Source: Roseimarinus sediminis (GTDB lineage Bacteria > Bacteroidota > Bacteroidia > Bacteroidales > Prolixibacteraceae). Taken from it: 64,000 bases of DNA. The notes beneath the pieces are model-generated. The model saw only the letters and a program-made list of their open reading frames with translations. It did no database searches and was not told the origin of the DNA. Position numbers and translations under genes: made by a program. Positions 9,106 through 18,421 of this stretch are shown one piece after another. Numbering within the stretch: position 1 is the first letter of the stretch; the number at the start of each line of letters is the position of its first letter. The stretch lies in NCBI RefSeq assembly GCF_050433125.1, contig NZ_JBNPXV010000001.1:696350-760349 (forward strand). The letters are read 5' to 3'.

Positions 9106-9265
9106 CTGAGCACACGGGCCGGGCGGAGGCGGAAAGCGCCGCGCGCCGGCGGCCCATGTTGAGCCGGCAGGGCAGGAGCGACCGGAGGGAGCTCCCTGCC
9201 CGCCGTGCGAAACAGGGACGCAGGAGGGCGGACTTGCAGCCGCAGACCGAACAGCCCGCCGGGTT
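9106..9265. other. GC-rich hairpin element, possible structured RNA or inserted repeat
   Basis: This 160-bp patch is far richer in GC than its surroundings. GGGCCG at 9116 pairs with CGGCCC near 9149-9154, with GGCG/CGCC pairing inside closing a GAAAG loop. A second stem pairs GGGCAGG (9170-9176) with CCTGCCC (9195-9201). Short frames cross it in several phases, but none has a convincing protein. The rest of 8785-9422 shows nothing else I can name. Confidence 0.45.
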
Positions 9266-9422
9266 ATTCACCGTCAAAACCCGACGTTGGTTCGCTGTTG
9301 CGTGTTGTTGATTGATTAATGAAGGAAGGACTGATGAAAGCTCTTTGTTATTTCGGGAGGAAAATGTATTTTTCTCTGCTTAATGAAAGACCCATCAGTA
9401 GAATCAAACACGACAACGATTT

Positions 9423-11306
9423 ATGAAACTTTTTACATTGAAACGGAAAATGGTGCTTCTGGCTGTTTTTACTATTTTTGCGGCCATGAACAGTTATAGC
9501 CAGAACGACCGATCGGCCATTGCCGACCAGTACAAGTGGGATTTGACCGATATCTACCCCTCGGAAGAAGCGTGGCGCGAAGCCAAAGACGAAATCAGTA
9601 AGGAACTCGACAAGGTGGAACAGTTCAAAGGAACGCTCACCCGCTCGGCGTCGGAGCTGCTAAAAGCGCTTGAGTTTAACTCAACGATTTCGAAAGAAGC
9701 GACCAAGCTTTACATTTATGCGAGCATGAATTCGGATCTCGACACCCGGGTAATGAAATACAACGGAATGCAACAGGAACTGTCGCAAATGTTCTCGAAC
9801 TTTGGTGCTAAGGCGGCTTTTATGGAGCCCGAAATTCTGACTGCCAGCTGGGAGCTCATCGAAGGTTTTATAAAGGAAGAACCTAAACTGGAGGTTTACC
9901 GCATGGGACTTGAAAACATGTTCCGCACCAAGAAACACACCCTGAGTGAAGCCGAAGAGCGCATCATGGCACTTTCGGGAATGGTGGCCGGTGCTCCGTC
10001 GTCGGTTTACAGTACCTTTTCGAATGCCGAAATGCCCGAGCCCGAAGTGACCTTGTCGGACGGTGAGAAGGTGAAACTGAACAGCGCCAGCTATGGTAAA
10101 TACCGTGCAGCAGCCAATCGGGCCGACCGCGAGATTGTATTCGATGCCTATTGGGCCAACTATGCCAGGTTCAGGGCCACCTTTGGTGAAACGCTTTACG
10201 GAAGTGTAAAATCGCACATCTTCAATGCACGTGCAAGGCATTACGAGTCGGCCCTTGAGGCAGCCTTGTATCCTAAAAACATCCCAACCGATGTGTATCA
10301 TTCACTGGTTGAAAACGTGAACAAGAGCCTGCCCGCATTTCACCGCTACCTGAAAATCAAGCAGCGCATGATGGGAGTCGATACTTTGAAGTACCTCGAC
10401 CTGTACGCTCCGGCTGTGAAGGATGTTGATCTGAAATACTCGTACGACGAGGCGGTTGATCTCATTCTGGAAGCACTGAAACCGCTGGGCGACGAATATG
10501 TTTCGGTGGTTAAGAAAGCCGTTGACGAACGCTGGATTGATGTATATCCAACACCAGGCAAACGTTCGGGAGCCTACTCAAACGGAGCCTTTTACGACGG
10601 ACACCCTTATATTTTGCTCAACTACACCGACCTGTACAACGACGTAAGCACCATGGCCCACGAACTGGGACACACCATGCACAGTTACTTATCGAATAAA
10701 ACCCAGCCTTACCCAACATCGGACTATGAAATCTTTGTTGCCGAAGTGGCATCGACTTTCAACGAGGTGCTGCTGTTTAACTACATGCTCGACCGGGTTG
10801 AGAACGACGATGTGAAGCTGTCGTTGCTGATGAACTGGCTCGACGGATTCAAGGGTACCTTGTTTCGCCAGACGCAGTTTGCCGAATTTGAACTGAAGAT
10901 ACACGAAGCCGTTGAGGCTGGCCAACCCATGACGGGCGACGATTTCTCGGCCATGTATTCCGACATTGTTCAACGCTATTACGGACACAACGAAGGAGTT
11001 TGCCACGTTGATGACTACATTGATATGGAATGGGCTTTCATTCCCCATTTCTACTACAACTTTTATGTATACCAGTACAGCACCTCGTTTACTGCCTCGA
11101 TTTCGCTGGCCGAGAAGGTGATGAGCGGCGACAAAAAAGCACTGGAGAATTATCTGGCCTTCCTTTCGTCGGGTGGTTCGGATTATCCCATCGAGCTGCT
11201 GAAAAAGGCAGGTATCGACATGACCAGCCCCGAGCCTTTCGAAAAGACCATCGAGTCGATGAACAAGGTAATGGACGAAATTGAAAAGATATTGGATAAA
11301 AAATAG
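9423..11306 (+). CDS. pepF: Exported oligoendopeptidase F-like M3 metallopeptidase
   Basis: A zinc oligopeptidase of the M3/PepF family that cleaves short peptides. The thermolysin-like motif MAHELGHTMHS (zinc ligands in HExxH) is followed by the downstream glutamate helix (EIFVAEVASTFNE). The N-terminal half is the helical PepF domain. Unlike cytoplasmic PepF of Firmicutes it begins with a signal peptide (MVLLAVFTIFAAMNSYSQ), so it probably works in the periplasm or is lipid-free secreted. 627 aa fits the family. It is transcribed alone, with a terminator about 20 bases after the stop. Confidence 0.93.
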   Translation: MKLFTLKRKMVLLAVFTIFAAMNSYSQNDRSAIADQYKWDLTDIYPSEEAWREAKDEISKELDKVEQFKGTLTRSASELLKALEFNSTISKEATKLYIYASMNSDLDTRVMKYNGMQQELSQMFSNFGAKAAFMEPEILTASWELIEGFIKEEPKLEVYRMGLENMFRTKKHTLSEAEERIMALSGMVAGAPSSVYSTFSNAEMPEPEVTLSDGEKVKLNSASYGKYRAAANRADREIVFDAYWANYARFRATFGETLYGSVKSHIFNARARHYESALEAALYPKNIPTDVYHSLVENVNKSLPAFHRYLKIKQRMMGVDTLKYLDLYAPAVKDVDLKYSYDEAVDLILEALKPLGDEYVSVVKKAVDERWIDVYPTPGKRSGAYSNGAFYDGHPYILLNYTDLYNDVSTMAHELGHTMHSYLSNKTQPYPTSDYEIFVAEVASTFNEVLLFNYMLDRVENDDVKLSLLMNWLDGFKGTLFRQTQFAEFELKIHEAVEAGQPMTGDDFSAMYSDIVQRYYGHNEGVCHVDDYIDMEWAFIPHFYYNFYVYQYSTSFTASISLAEKVMSGDKKALENYLAFLSSGGSDYPIELLKKAGIDMTSPEPFEKTIESMNKVMDEIEKILDKK

Positions 11307-11327
11307 CAAGCCGCTGGTACAATAGGA

Positions 11328-11370
11328 ATGCCCCTGGCAGCTTTTCAGCAAGCGGTCAGGGGTATTTTTT
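11328..11370 (+). terminator. Rho-independent terminator after pepF
   Basis: ATGCCCCTG (11328-11336) pairs with CAGGGGTAT (11357-11365, one G-U pair), followed by a run of T. The loop is 20 nt. Confidence 0.75.
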
Positions 11371-11392
11371 TAGCGATAAGGCCGAGAAAGGG

Positions 11393-11566
11393 ATGCATAC
11401 AAAGCGACTTCCAGATTGTAAGGAATCATTAAGTGATTATACGCTGCCTGGAAAAGTTGGTGAACCGGTCTATTTTATAAAGGCTGATACGGGGTTCATG
11501 AACCGAATTGGAAAATACGATGAAAGACCTCATGCCAGGCACTTGTTGTTCAATCCATTATTTTGA
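11393..11566 (+). CDS. Possible 57-aa ORF or gene fragment
   Basis: An ATG frame of 57 codons downstream of the pepF terminator (MHTKRLPDCKESLSDYTLPG and on to HLLFNPLF). The composition is protein-like (DYTLPGKVGEPVYFIKADTG), but no ribosome-binding or promoter signal is clear and its end overlaps the 3' end of the opposing gene by 17 bases. It may be a remnant of a longer gene. Confidence 0.22.
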   Translation: MHTKRLPDCKESLSDYTLPGKVGEPVYFIKADTGFMNRIGKYDERPHARHLLFNPLF

Positions 11567-11972
11567 CATGAATCGCTTTTCTAAACAAGACGGACAGCAG
11601 CATCAATACAATAAACAGCGCAAAAGGGAACAGCGCCAGTGATGCAGCATAAGGCGGCATGGCAACATGCAACAGGCGCAGTGTGGAATAGATGATGAGC
11701 AGCAGCGGGGCAATTACATAGAGCCAGCCAAGCACCGGGTTGGCAAAGGTTTCGATGCGTATGTTCTTTTCCTCATCAATGTCGAGCGAAATCTTCCGGG
11801 TCGATGTAAAGCTGTTTCTGATTTGCAGCTCGTGTTGGCCCGCTTCCACCTTGAAGCGATTGCTTTCGCCGTTTGAAAGGGTGCTTCGTTTTTTATTATC
11901 GATATAGATATGGAAACAGCAACTCAGGCCGGGAAAAAACTGTCGCTTCCGTTGAATCTTGATTACAGGCAT
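11550..11972 (-). CDS. Small membrane protein with PEGA-like N-terminal domain
   Basis: About 140 aa from the ATG at 11972 (MPVIKIQRKRQFFPGLSCC); an ATG at 12017 would add 15 residues of low plausibility. The first 80 residues look like a small beta domain of the PEGA kind (IYIDNKKRSTLSNGESNRF, VEAGQHELQIRN). Two membrane helices follow (LGWLYVIAPLLLIIYSTLRL and the SLALFPFALFIVLMLLSVLF segment). Function unknown. Confidence 0.6.
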   Translation of the reverse strand: MPVIKIQRKRQFFPGLSCCFHIYIDNKKRSTLSNGESNRFKVEAGQHELQIRNSFTSTRKISLDIDEEKNIRIETFANPVLGWLYVIAPLLLIIYSTLRLLHVAMPPYAASLALFPFALFIVLMLLSVLFRKAIHVKIMD

Positions 11973-12116
11973 AAATGTCGGTTTGCTTTGATAACAATGC
12001 AAATATAAAACGATCAAAAGTGAATTGCATCATCGGGCCGCCACTTTTAAATTAAAAGTTAAAGCCGGTTATTTAGATTCTTTTAAAAAAGAAACTTCAC
12101 CATTGCTAATAATTTT

Positions 12117-12124
12117 TACTTTTG
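12117..12124 (+). promoter_or_regulatory. Probable -7 box for the small YtxH-like gene
   Basis: TACTTTTG matches TAnnTTTG exactly and is followed by a leader of about 50 nt. I see no TTTG at the expected -33 distance. Confidence 0.4.
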
Positions 12125-12180
12125 TAGCTGAAAAAAAGGAGCCAACAGGCAATATTTAGCAGAACAAGTAATCAACAACA

Positions 12181-12381
12181 ATGGCAAAAAACAAGAAAAG
12201 CAGCGGATTTTGGTGGGGCCTGTTTTTGGGCTTAATCATAGCGGCTGGTGCGGTATATTATTATCAGAATCACTACAACAAATCGGACGTAAAACGAACA
12301 AGCCGTAAACTGGAAAAGAAAGCCGAAGAAGGGCTTGAAAAAACACGTGACGGCGTAAAGAAGTTGTTCGAAAAAGAATAA
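12181..12381 (+). CDS. Small YtxH-like membrane protein
   Basis: 66 aa. A short basic N-terminus, a membrane helix (FWWGLFLGLIIAAGAVYYY) and a highly charged amphipathic tail (KRTSRKLEKKAEEGLEKT) give the layout of YtxH-like stress-associated proteins: a membrane anchor followed by a coiled helix with many K/E pairs. It starts with ATG after an A-rich leader and stands between an opposing gene and metF with its own -7 box. The role is not known. Confidence 0.65.
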   Translation: MAKNKKSSGFWWGLFLGLIIAAGAVYYYQNHYNKSDVKRTSRKLEKKAEEGLEKTRDGVKKLFEKE

Positions 12382-12522
12382 ATCCGATTCGTGTATCCAA
12401 CACCTTCTTTTTCTGAAAGAACAAGTTAAAACAAGCCAGTGAGTTGAAGAGGGCAACTGTTTTTTTTTTGGGAAAAGGCTGTGAATACAAAAAGCTAAGC
12501 GATTATCATAAAACAAACAGCC

Positions 12523-13476
12523 GTGAAAGTTATTGACATTATCAATCAGTCGGACAAGACCTTGTTTTCGTTTGAATTACTGCCTCCGTTAAAGGGCAGT
12601 GACGATGCGAAGCTGCACAAAACCATCGAAGAACTCATCGAGTTCGATCCACAATACATCAACATCACCACCCATCGCGACGAATACGTTTTTAAAACCC
12701 GCGAAGACGGACTGATAGAGAAGAAAGTCGTTCGCAAGCGTCCGGGCACGGTGGCCATTGCTGCTTCGATACAACACAAGTACGGAATTCCGGTGGTGCC
12801 TCACATTTTGTGTGGCGGCTTTACCCGGAGCGAAACCGAGCATGTATTGATCGACCTGCATTTTCTGGGCATTGAAAATGTACTGGCCCTGCGTGGCGAT
12901 GGGTTGAAGAACGAGCCGGTTTTCAGGCCCGAAGCCGATGGCAATACTTATGCTTACCAGTTGGTTGAGCAGATTGCCGATTTGGGAAAAGGAAAATACC
13001 TCGATCCTGATTTGAAGAACAGTACGCCACTTGATTTCTGTATCGGTGTTGCCGGCTATCCCGAAAAGCATTTCGAGGCACCCAACCTGCACAGCGACAT
13101 GGAAAACCTGAAGCGCAAGGTGGATGCAGGAGCCGAATACATTGTAACTCAAATGTTTTTCGACAATCAGAAGTACTACCACTTTGTAGATCGCTGTCGG
13201 GCTGCAGGAATTACGGTGCCCATTATACCGGGATTAAAACCCATCGCAGTGAAAAATCAGCTTACTGTTTTACCCAAGATTTTCAGCATTGATTTGCCAC
13301 AGGATCTGGCCGATGAGCTGTCGCGTTGCAACAACAACGACGATGCCAAAAAGGTAGGAACCGAGTGGGCCATCCATCAGGCCAAAGACCTGATCAAAAA
13401 CGGAGCGCCCAGTCTGCACGTTTATACCTATGGGCTGACCGACAATGTACGAGAGATTATGAAGGCCGTGTATTAA
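12523..13476 (+). CDS. metF: Methylenetetrahydrofolate reductase
   Basis: Reduces 5,10-methylene-THF to 5-methyl-THF using FAD and NAD(P)H, giving the methyl donor for MetH at 1.3 kb. The start is GTG, fixed by the family N-terminus (FSFELLPPLKG). FAD-barrel motifs are visible: ITTHRDEYV, HILCGGFTRSE, LALRGDG and VTQMFFDNQKYYHFVDRC, then IPIIPGLKPI. 317 aa is slightly longer than E. coli MetF and typical of Bacteroidota. It ends only three bases from the convergent hemolysin-III gene, so neither has room for its own terminator between them. Confidence 0.95.
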   Translation: MKVIDIINQSDKTLFSFELLPPLKGSDDAKLHKTIEELIEFDPQYINITTHRDEYVFKTREDGLIEKKVVRKRPGTVAIAASIQHKYGIPVVPHILCGGFTRSETEHVLIDLHFLGIENVLALRGDGLKNEPVFRPEADGNTYAYQLVEQIADLGKGKYLDPDLKNSTPLDFCIGVAGYPEKHFEAPNLHSDMENLKRKVDAGAEYIVTQMFFDNQKYYHFVDRCRAAGITVPIIPGLKPIAVKNQLTVLPKIFSIDLPQDLADELSRCNNNDDAKKVGTEWAIHQAKDLIKNGAPSLHVYTYGLTDNVREIMKAVY

Positions 13477-13479
13477 CAC

Positions 13480-14121
13480 CTACACCAGAAACCAGAAGCC
13501 GAAAAAATGGCAAATGGTGCCTCCCAGAATAAAAATATGAAATACACCATGCAGGTAGGGTTGTGAACGCCACATATAGAAAAACGGAGCCAGTGTGTAA
13601 CTGGCACAACCGGCGAGCAAAAACCAGAGCGTTAGCTCCGGTGTATTCCGAATAACGGGAACGATGGCAATTACAATGGTCCAGCCCATTACCATGTACA
13701 AAATGGTAGAAACCAGCCGGTGCTTCGAACTGTAGAACCATACTTTAAAAACTACTCCGGCAATGGCCATGGCCCAGATCACACCAAAGATCGACCAGCC
13801 CCAGGCTCCACGAAGTGTGGTAAAGGTTAGCGGGGTATAGGTGGCTGCAATCAAAACATAGATGGACGAATGATCGAGTTTGTTCAGGAAATATTTTCGT
13901 CGTGGGTTGTAGGTGCTGTGAAACAAGGTTGAGGAAGTATAAAGCAGGATCATTCCTGCACCAAAAATGGCAAAAGAAACCACATGCCAGGCCGATCCGT
14001 GCAAGGCGCCTCTTACAATTAACAATACGGTGGCAGCCACTGCCAGGCCGATGCCGGCTCCGTGTGTGATGCTATTGAATATTTCATCGCCTTTGGTACG
14101 GCGTTTTAGTGCTGAGTTCAT
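13480..14121 (-). CDS. trhA: Hemolysin III / TrhA-family membrane protein
   Basis: 213-aa seven-helix membrane protein of the hemolysin III (PAQR-like) family. The family's putative metal-binding residues are present: the SSTLFHS motif on helix 2, KLDHSSIYV at the start of helix 3 and the C-terminal HGVFHIFILGGTICHF. Bacterial members are linked to membrane-energetics homeostasis; the hemolysin name is historical. It starts MNSALKRRTKGDEIFNSITH, the usual N-terminus, with intergenic AT-rich sequence upstream. Confidence 0.92.
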   Translation of the reverse strand: MNSALKRRTKGDEIFNSITHGAGIGLAVAATVLLIVRGALHGSAWHVVSFAIFGAGMILLYTSSTLFHSTYNPRRKYFLNKLDHSSIYVLIAATYTPLTFTTLRGAWGWSIFGVIWAMAIAGVVFKVWFYSSKHRLVSTILYMVMGWTIVIAIVPVIRNTPELTLWFLLAGCASYTLAPFFYMWRSQPYLHGVFHIFILGGTICHFFGFWFLV

Positions 14122-14209
14122 GGGCCTAAAGATAGTTGAAAAACGAAAATTGCTTATTCAATTCAGAAAAGAGTAAGTAGAATAAGTCAAAAAATAACAT
14201 GTCTTTCGC

Positions 14210-15805
14210 TCAGTTTTTAATTGAAATTCTTCTAGTCAGTTCATCATTGATCCGCAGCAGGTACATCCCCGGCTGTATTCCGTCAAGTGAAAGCTGAAGC
14301 GAGTGAGGTCCGTTAAAATATTGCTGTAATACAACACGCCCGTCGACATCTGTCATCTCAAGCTTATTAATTTGCATCCCTGAGACATTGATATTGAGCT
14401 GCGATGCAGCCGGATTGGGAAATACTTCAATGTGCCGTGCAGTGGTTGATTTATTATTGCCGGTGGTTCCACCCTGTACCGTCACTTCATAAACTTTTTC
14501 ACCCACCCCCTCGAGCGAGATGGTATAGTTAACCGGGCCTTTACTAAAGTCGACCGGACCTTTGGGGCTGATTGTTGTGCCCGGCAGCGCTACCAGCATT
14601 GGGTCGAATGCGCTGATATTTATCAGGAAGCCAACAGGCACTGTGATTTTTTGTGTTGCATTATCGATGACTACCTTGTTGACTTTGATGCCTGTGCCCG
14701 CTACATCGTATACCACTACATCATCGATATCGCACCAGCGGGTGGCAATACGGCGGGCTTCGGAATCCGTAATCGGAATTACCGTGCCATGGCGGGGCGT
14801 GAAGTTCATCGAAACTTGTTCGTCGACCACTGAGAAGTTCATCAAATCGGTGCTTTCGGTAAACTGATAGCTTCCCGAAGTGTACATGTCGTACATTAAA
14901 ATAAAGCGATCGGAGTTAATGATCCGGAATACCGACGAACCTTCCACTGCGGCATCGGTCTGATCGAGATAACGGTCGTACAATTCATATCCGCCGGTAA
15001 GCTGGTCCGAAACAGCCTTTTTAATTCCCTTGCCCGAACCTTCTGTTTTGTGAAACAAGTGGTATTTTCCGTCGTGGAAAATAATGTCGCCATCGATACA
15101 GGCCGATTCATTGGGAGGAAAATAAAGTTGTTGTGGTTCGGTAATCAGCGTTGTAAAATCCTCGTCGGCATAAGCATAGTAAATCTTGTCGTAGTGTGCA
15201 TCGGTGCCACGGTCGTCTTCGAACAGCATCGACCAGTACACCATGTATTTTCCTTCTTCTTCGTCGTAAATGGTTTGAGGCGCCCAGCAGCGGGTTACCG
15301 AAGCCATGTGAGGGAACATTTCGGCGATGTTCACCACCGAATGGGTCCAGTTCACCAGGTCGTCGGAGCGCAGAAACACCATGGCCTGGTTATCGTTCCA
15401 TCCGTTTACAGCCACCTGTAAATCGGTGACCACCATGTAGAAATATCCATCGGCACCGCGAAGAATATGTGGATCGCGCACACCGCCGTTGATACTGATG
15501 GCTGCTGATGAAATGATGGGCTGATTTTTGTTTACCGCCCTGTAGTTGAAACCATCGTGACTCATGGCAAAGCGAATGGCCTCCTCCCGGTAGCCGTTTC
15601 CGGTAAAGTAGGCAAAAAGGTAGGCTGAAAAACTATCTGTTTCGGCAATCATGCTTTCCGAAGTGCTGCTCATGGGCTCCCAAGCGGAAGGATCATCTGA
15701 AAGCTGGTTCACTAGCAGGCTGTTTTCTCTTGCAGCTACAGGAGCTAATAGAAAATGCAAGCTGATAAGAAGAAAGGAGATGATCGAATACAAAGGATAC
15801 TTCAT
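14210..15805 (-). CDS. GH43-family arabinosidase/xylosidase-like enzyme with T9SS tail
   Basis: A five-bladed GH43 propeller, acting on arabinose- or xylose-containing polysaccharides. Visible: signal peptide (SIISFLLISLHFLLAP), blade motifs GVRDPHILRGADGYFYMV (likely general-base region), RCWAPQTIYDEEEGKYMVYW and CIDGDIIFHDGKYHLFHKTE (likely general-acid glutamate). A small beta domain follows at about residues 355-440, and a T9SS type A tail (VFPNPAASQLNI ... IQPGMYLLRI) ends the protein. The exact subfamily and sugar are uncertain. It is the second GH43 in the window, 13 kb from the first and not in a SusCD locus. Confidence 0.87.
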   Translation of the reverse strand: MKYPLYSIISFLLISLHFLLAPVAARENSLLVNQLSDDPSAWEPMSSTSESMIAETDSFSAYLFAYFTGNGYREEAIRFAMSHDGFNYRAVNKNQPIISSAAISINGGVRDPHILRGADGYFYMVVTDLQVAVNGWNDNQAMVFLRSDDLVNWTHSVVNIAEMFPHMASVTRCWAPQTIYDEEEGKYMVYWSMLFEDDRGTDAHYDKIYYAYADEDFTTLITEPQQLYFPPNESACIDGDIIFHDGKYHLFHKTEGSGKGIKKAVSDQLTGGYELYDRYLDQTDAAVEGSSVFRIINSDRFILMYDMYTSGSYQFTESTDLMNFSVVDEQVSMNFTPRHGTVIPITDSEARRIATRWCDIDDVVVYDVAGTGIKVNKVVIDNATQKITVPVGFLINISAFDPMLVALPGTTISPKGPVDFSKGPVNYTISLEGVGEKVYEVTVQGGTTGNNKSTTARHIEVFPNPAASQLNINVSGMQINKLEMTDVDGRVVLQQYFNGPHSLQLSLDGIQPGMYLLRINDELTRRISIKN

Positions 15806-15949
15806 GTTGAGTTATTTCAAAAATTTATTCGATGTAAAAATACAGCAGCCACAAAGCCTGTCGTTTCAATTTTTGCACAAAGAGTGATAAGAATACGACA
15901 AACAAACCAAGGAATTCGGCTTTTAAAGGTTTAAAAGAAAACTACTGAA

Positions 15950-17182
15950 TTACTTCTGTACTTTCAAACCGACCTGCTCAAGATGGTGCCAAAAAGCAGG
16001 ATACGATTTGGTAACCACCATTGGATCGTTGATTGTGATGTCTCCCTTACACAGTGCAAGAGGAGCAAAAGCGAGTGCCATGCGGTGATCGTGATAGGTG
16101 TCGATCTCAACCTTCGCTTTCAATTTTGCCTCGTCCAGCTTTCCGTCCCAGGCAAGCTCACCGTGTTTGGGTTCATATAGTGCGGCACCCAGTTTTGCCA
16201 GCTCGGCAATTAAAGCATTGATTCGGTCGGTTTCTTTGATCTTAAGGGTTTCGAGGCCCGAAAAATGAAAAGGAATGCCCTTGCATACACACATTACCGC
16301 AAAGGTTTGGGCGATGTCGGGGTTTTCAACGAAATTTTGAACATACTTTTTCGGCAACTCTTTTATCACCTTTGTCAGGCGCACTGCATTGGCTTCCTGC
16401 TTCGACACGATTCCAAAGTCTTCGAACCACGCTGCCTGCACACAATCGCCCTGTAAGCTTTGCAGTTCAAGCCCTTTAAGTACAATGTCGGCTTCGTCGG
16501 CCAATACAGCCAGCTGGTACCAGTACGAGGCGCCACTCCAGTCGGCCTCGACCGAATAGGGAATTGGACGATAAGCCTGCTCTTTGATGGTGAGTTTGTT
16601 GGCGTTCCATTTATAACTGATGCCGAAACGCTGCATCAATTTCAGGGTCAAATCGATGTACGATGCCGAGGTGATTTTATTTTTGAGTGTTAGTTGAAGG
16701 CCGCCTTCAATGGTGGGTGCAATCATCAGCAGTGCCGAAATGTACTGACTGCTTACACTGCCATCGAGTTCGAGTTGGCCGCCCTTGAGGTTCGACCCCC
16801 AAATACGCAGGGGCGGATAACCTTCATTGTTAATGTATTCGATTTTGGCACCCAGCTTATTGAGCGCATCTATCAGAATCTTTATCGGGCGCTGCTGCAT
16901 GCGTTCGCTGCCCGTAAGTTCCCATTTGCCCACAATCTTCGACAGAAAGGCTGTTAAGAAACGCATGGCGGTTCCTGCATGCCCGATGTCAAAGCGGTCG
17001 GTATTTGAATTCAGCATCTGTTCGAGCACCTGTGTATCGTCGCTATCGCTCAAATTACTTACAGGAAACGGACTATAGGCAAGGGCATTGATAATGAGCA
17101 CCCGGTTGCTGATGCTTTTAGAGGCTGGCAGGGTAATTTCGCCCTGTAGTTTTCCGACGGATGATGAGATGGTATATTGCAC
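15950..17182 (-). CDS. aroA: 3-phosphoshikimate 1-carboxyvinyltransferase (EPSP synthase)
   Basis: Joins shikimate 3-phosphate and PEP in the shikimate pathway. Motifs seen: PASKSISNRVLI (substrate binding), GHAGTAMRFLTAF, SSQYISALLM, KETDRINAL and DHRMALAFA. I chose the GTG at 17182 (QYTISSSVGKLQGEI follows), giving 410 aa as in other Bacteroidota. An ATG at 17269 would add 29 residues (MHTLSSILKKTNCYRA ...) that do not resemble the family. It follows aroB and a radical SAM gene on the same strand, with a 165-base gap before it. Confidence 0.94.
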   Translation of the reverse strand: MQYTISSSVGKLQGEITLPASKSISNRVLIINALAYSPFPVSNLSDSDDTQVLEQMLNSNTDRFDIGHAGTAMRFLTAFLSKIVGKWELTGSERMQQRPIKILIDALNKLGAKIEYINNEGYPPLRIWGSNLKGGQLELDGSVSSQYISALLMIAPTIEGGLQLTLKNKITSASYIDLTLKLMQRFGISYKWNANKLTIKEQAYRPIPYSVEADWSGASYWYQLAVLADEADIVLKGLELQSLQGDCVQAAWFEDFGIVSKQEANAVRLTKVIKELPKKYVQNFVENPDIAQTFAVMCVCKGIPFHFSGLETLKIKETDRINALIAELAKLGAALYEPKHGELAWDGKLDEAKLKAKVEIDTYHDHRMALAFAPLALCKGDITINDPMVVTKSYPAFWHHLEQVGLKVQK

Positions 17183-17347
17183 TTTGTTTTTGTTTTCAAT
17201 TGTTGTTAAAGGTGAAGAGGATGCCCTGTAACAGTTTGTCTTCTTCAGGATGCTGCTGAGCGTGTGCAAAATTAAGAATATTTCGCAGAAATGACTGGAT
17301 GCTGCAGTTACCGGCTGCCAGGATGCCAGTTGGAAAACAGCAGGAAA

Positions 17348-18415
17348 TCAAGCCCGGGATTTATCAATAAAATTGCACTGATCACAAAAAGCAGGCGTTG
17401 TGTTTTTATACCACAATTCACGAAACTGCCTGAATCCTTTGCTGTTTAGTACGTCGATAACCCTTCCTTCGAAAACATTTCCGAAATGGAGCTCCTTGGG
17501 AAAGGGCTTGGCACAGCATGGAGTAACATAGCCATCCATGCAAATGTAAAAATGAGTCCACGGAAAGGGGCAATCCTGGAAACTACTTCCGGTTTTAAAG
17601 TTCCGGTTGCTGACGGTCACCGAAGGATGGGCCTTAATGGCTTCGTCGAGCTGCCCTGCCACCTGCAGAAATTCTTCCGACCGGTAAAACTGGTAGTAGC
17701 TGCTGTCGATATCGGTCACCGATGCCAGGTTGAAAAGCGAATAATCCATGTAATGAATTCCGGTATCAGCTGCATACTTAATCAGTTGAGGCATCTGAAA
17801 ATAGTTTTCCTTTGTTAGCACCATGTTCAGCATGAGGGTGGTCGAAGTACCTTTGCAAAGTACTGCCAATGCCTTAAGGTTTTCATCCAACTGCTTAAAC
17901 GAGGCATTCACCCTGATTGTTTCATAAACAGCATCGAGCCCGTCGATTGAAATCTGAATGGTATCAATTTTACCAATCAGCTTCGTGACTTTCTCAATAA
18001 AACCGGGCACCATGGCATTGGTCGAAACCGAAATGATGATCCCCTTATTCTTGTTTTTGATATAGTCAACCACTTCTTCAATTTCCTTATAAAGAAAGGT
18101 CTCACCCATGCCGGTTAGCCCGATTGAATCGAGATAAGGCCAGACTTCATCAATAATTTTACGGGCATTTTCGAGGGGCATAAAACCTTTATCCATGGCT
18201 TTGCCGTATGCATATTCACGCGGACAGGTGGTGCAACGCAGGTTGCAATGGTTTCCCAGTTCGAGCATGATGGTCGAAGGGTAGGCCACCCGGGTCGACT
18301 TCGAAAGCTTAAGGTAGAAGTGTTTCAGTTTGTTGGCTGAATAATACAGAAAATACTTTCCCCCGGGCAGATGCGACAGGCGGTACAAGGCTTTTTTAAA
18401 TTTTCGTCGGTTCAT
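17348..18415 (-). CDS. Radical SAM / SPASM protein between aroB and aroA
   Basis: 355 aa. The radical SAM cluster motif is HCNLRCTTCP (C-x3-C-x2-C), in the core about residues 50-230. The SPASM-type C-terminus carries auxiliary-cluster cysteines (DCPFPW, YVTPCCAKPF, FCDQCNF). The family includes peptide-maturing enzymes and other C-H activating enzymes. No precursor peptide is visible beside it. It begins six bases after aroB stops, so it is almost certainly co-transcribed with aroB, yet it is not a known shikimate enzyme. The substrate is unknown. Confidence 0.88.
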   Translation of the reverse strand: MNRRKFKKALYRLSHLPGGKYFLYYSANKLKHFYLKLSKSTRVAYPSTIMLELGNHCNLRCTTCPREYAYGKAMDKGFMPLENARKIIDEVWPYLDSIGLTGMGETFLYKEIEEVVDYIKNKNKGIIISVSTNAMVPGFIEKVTKLIGKIDTIQISIDGLDAVYETIRVNASFKQLDENLKALAVLCKGTSTTLMLNMVLTKENYFQMPQLIKYAADTGIHYMDYSLFNLASVTDIDSSYYQFYRSEEFLQVAGQLDEAIKAHPSVTVSNRNFKTGSSFQDCPFPWTHFYICMDGYVTPCCAKPFPKELHFGNVFEGRVIDVLNSKGFRQFRELWYKNTTPAFCDQCNFIDKSRA

Positions 18416-18421
18416 GCTGCT

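Noticed and set aside
9066..9311. Arg/Ala-rich ORFs on both strands in the GC-rich block
   Set aside because: Several frames stay open only because of high GC; none shows a plausible fold and the hairpins explain the sequence better.
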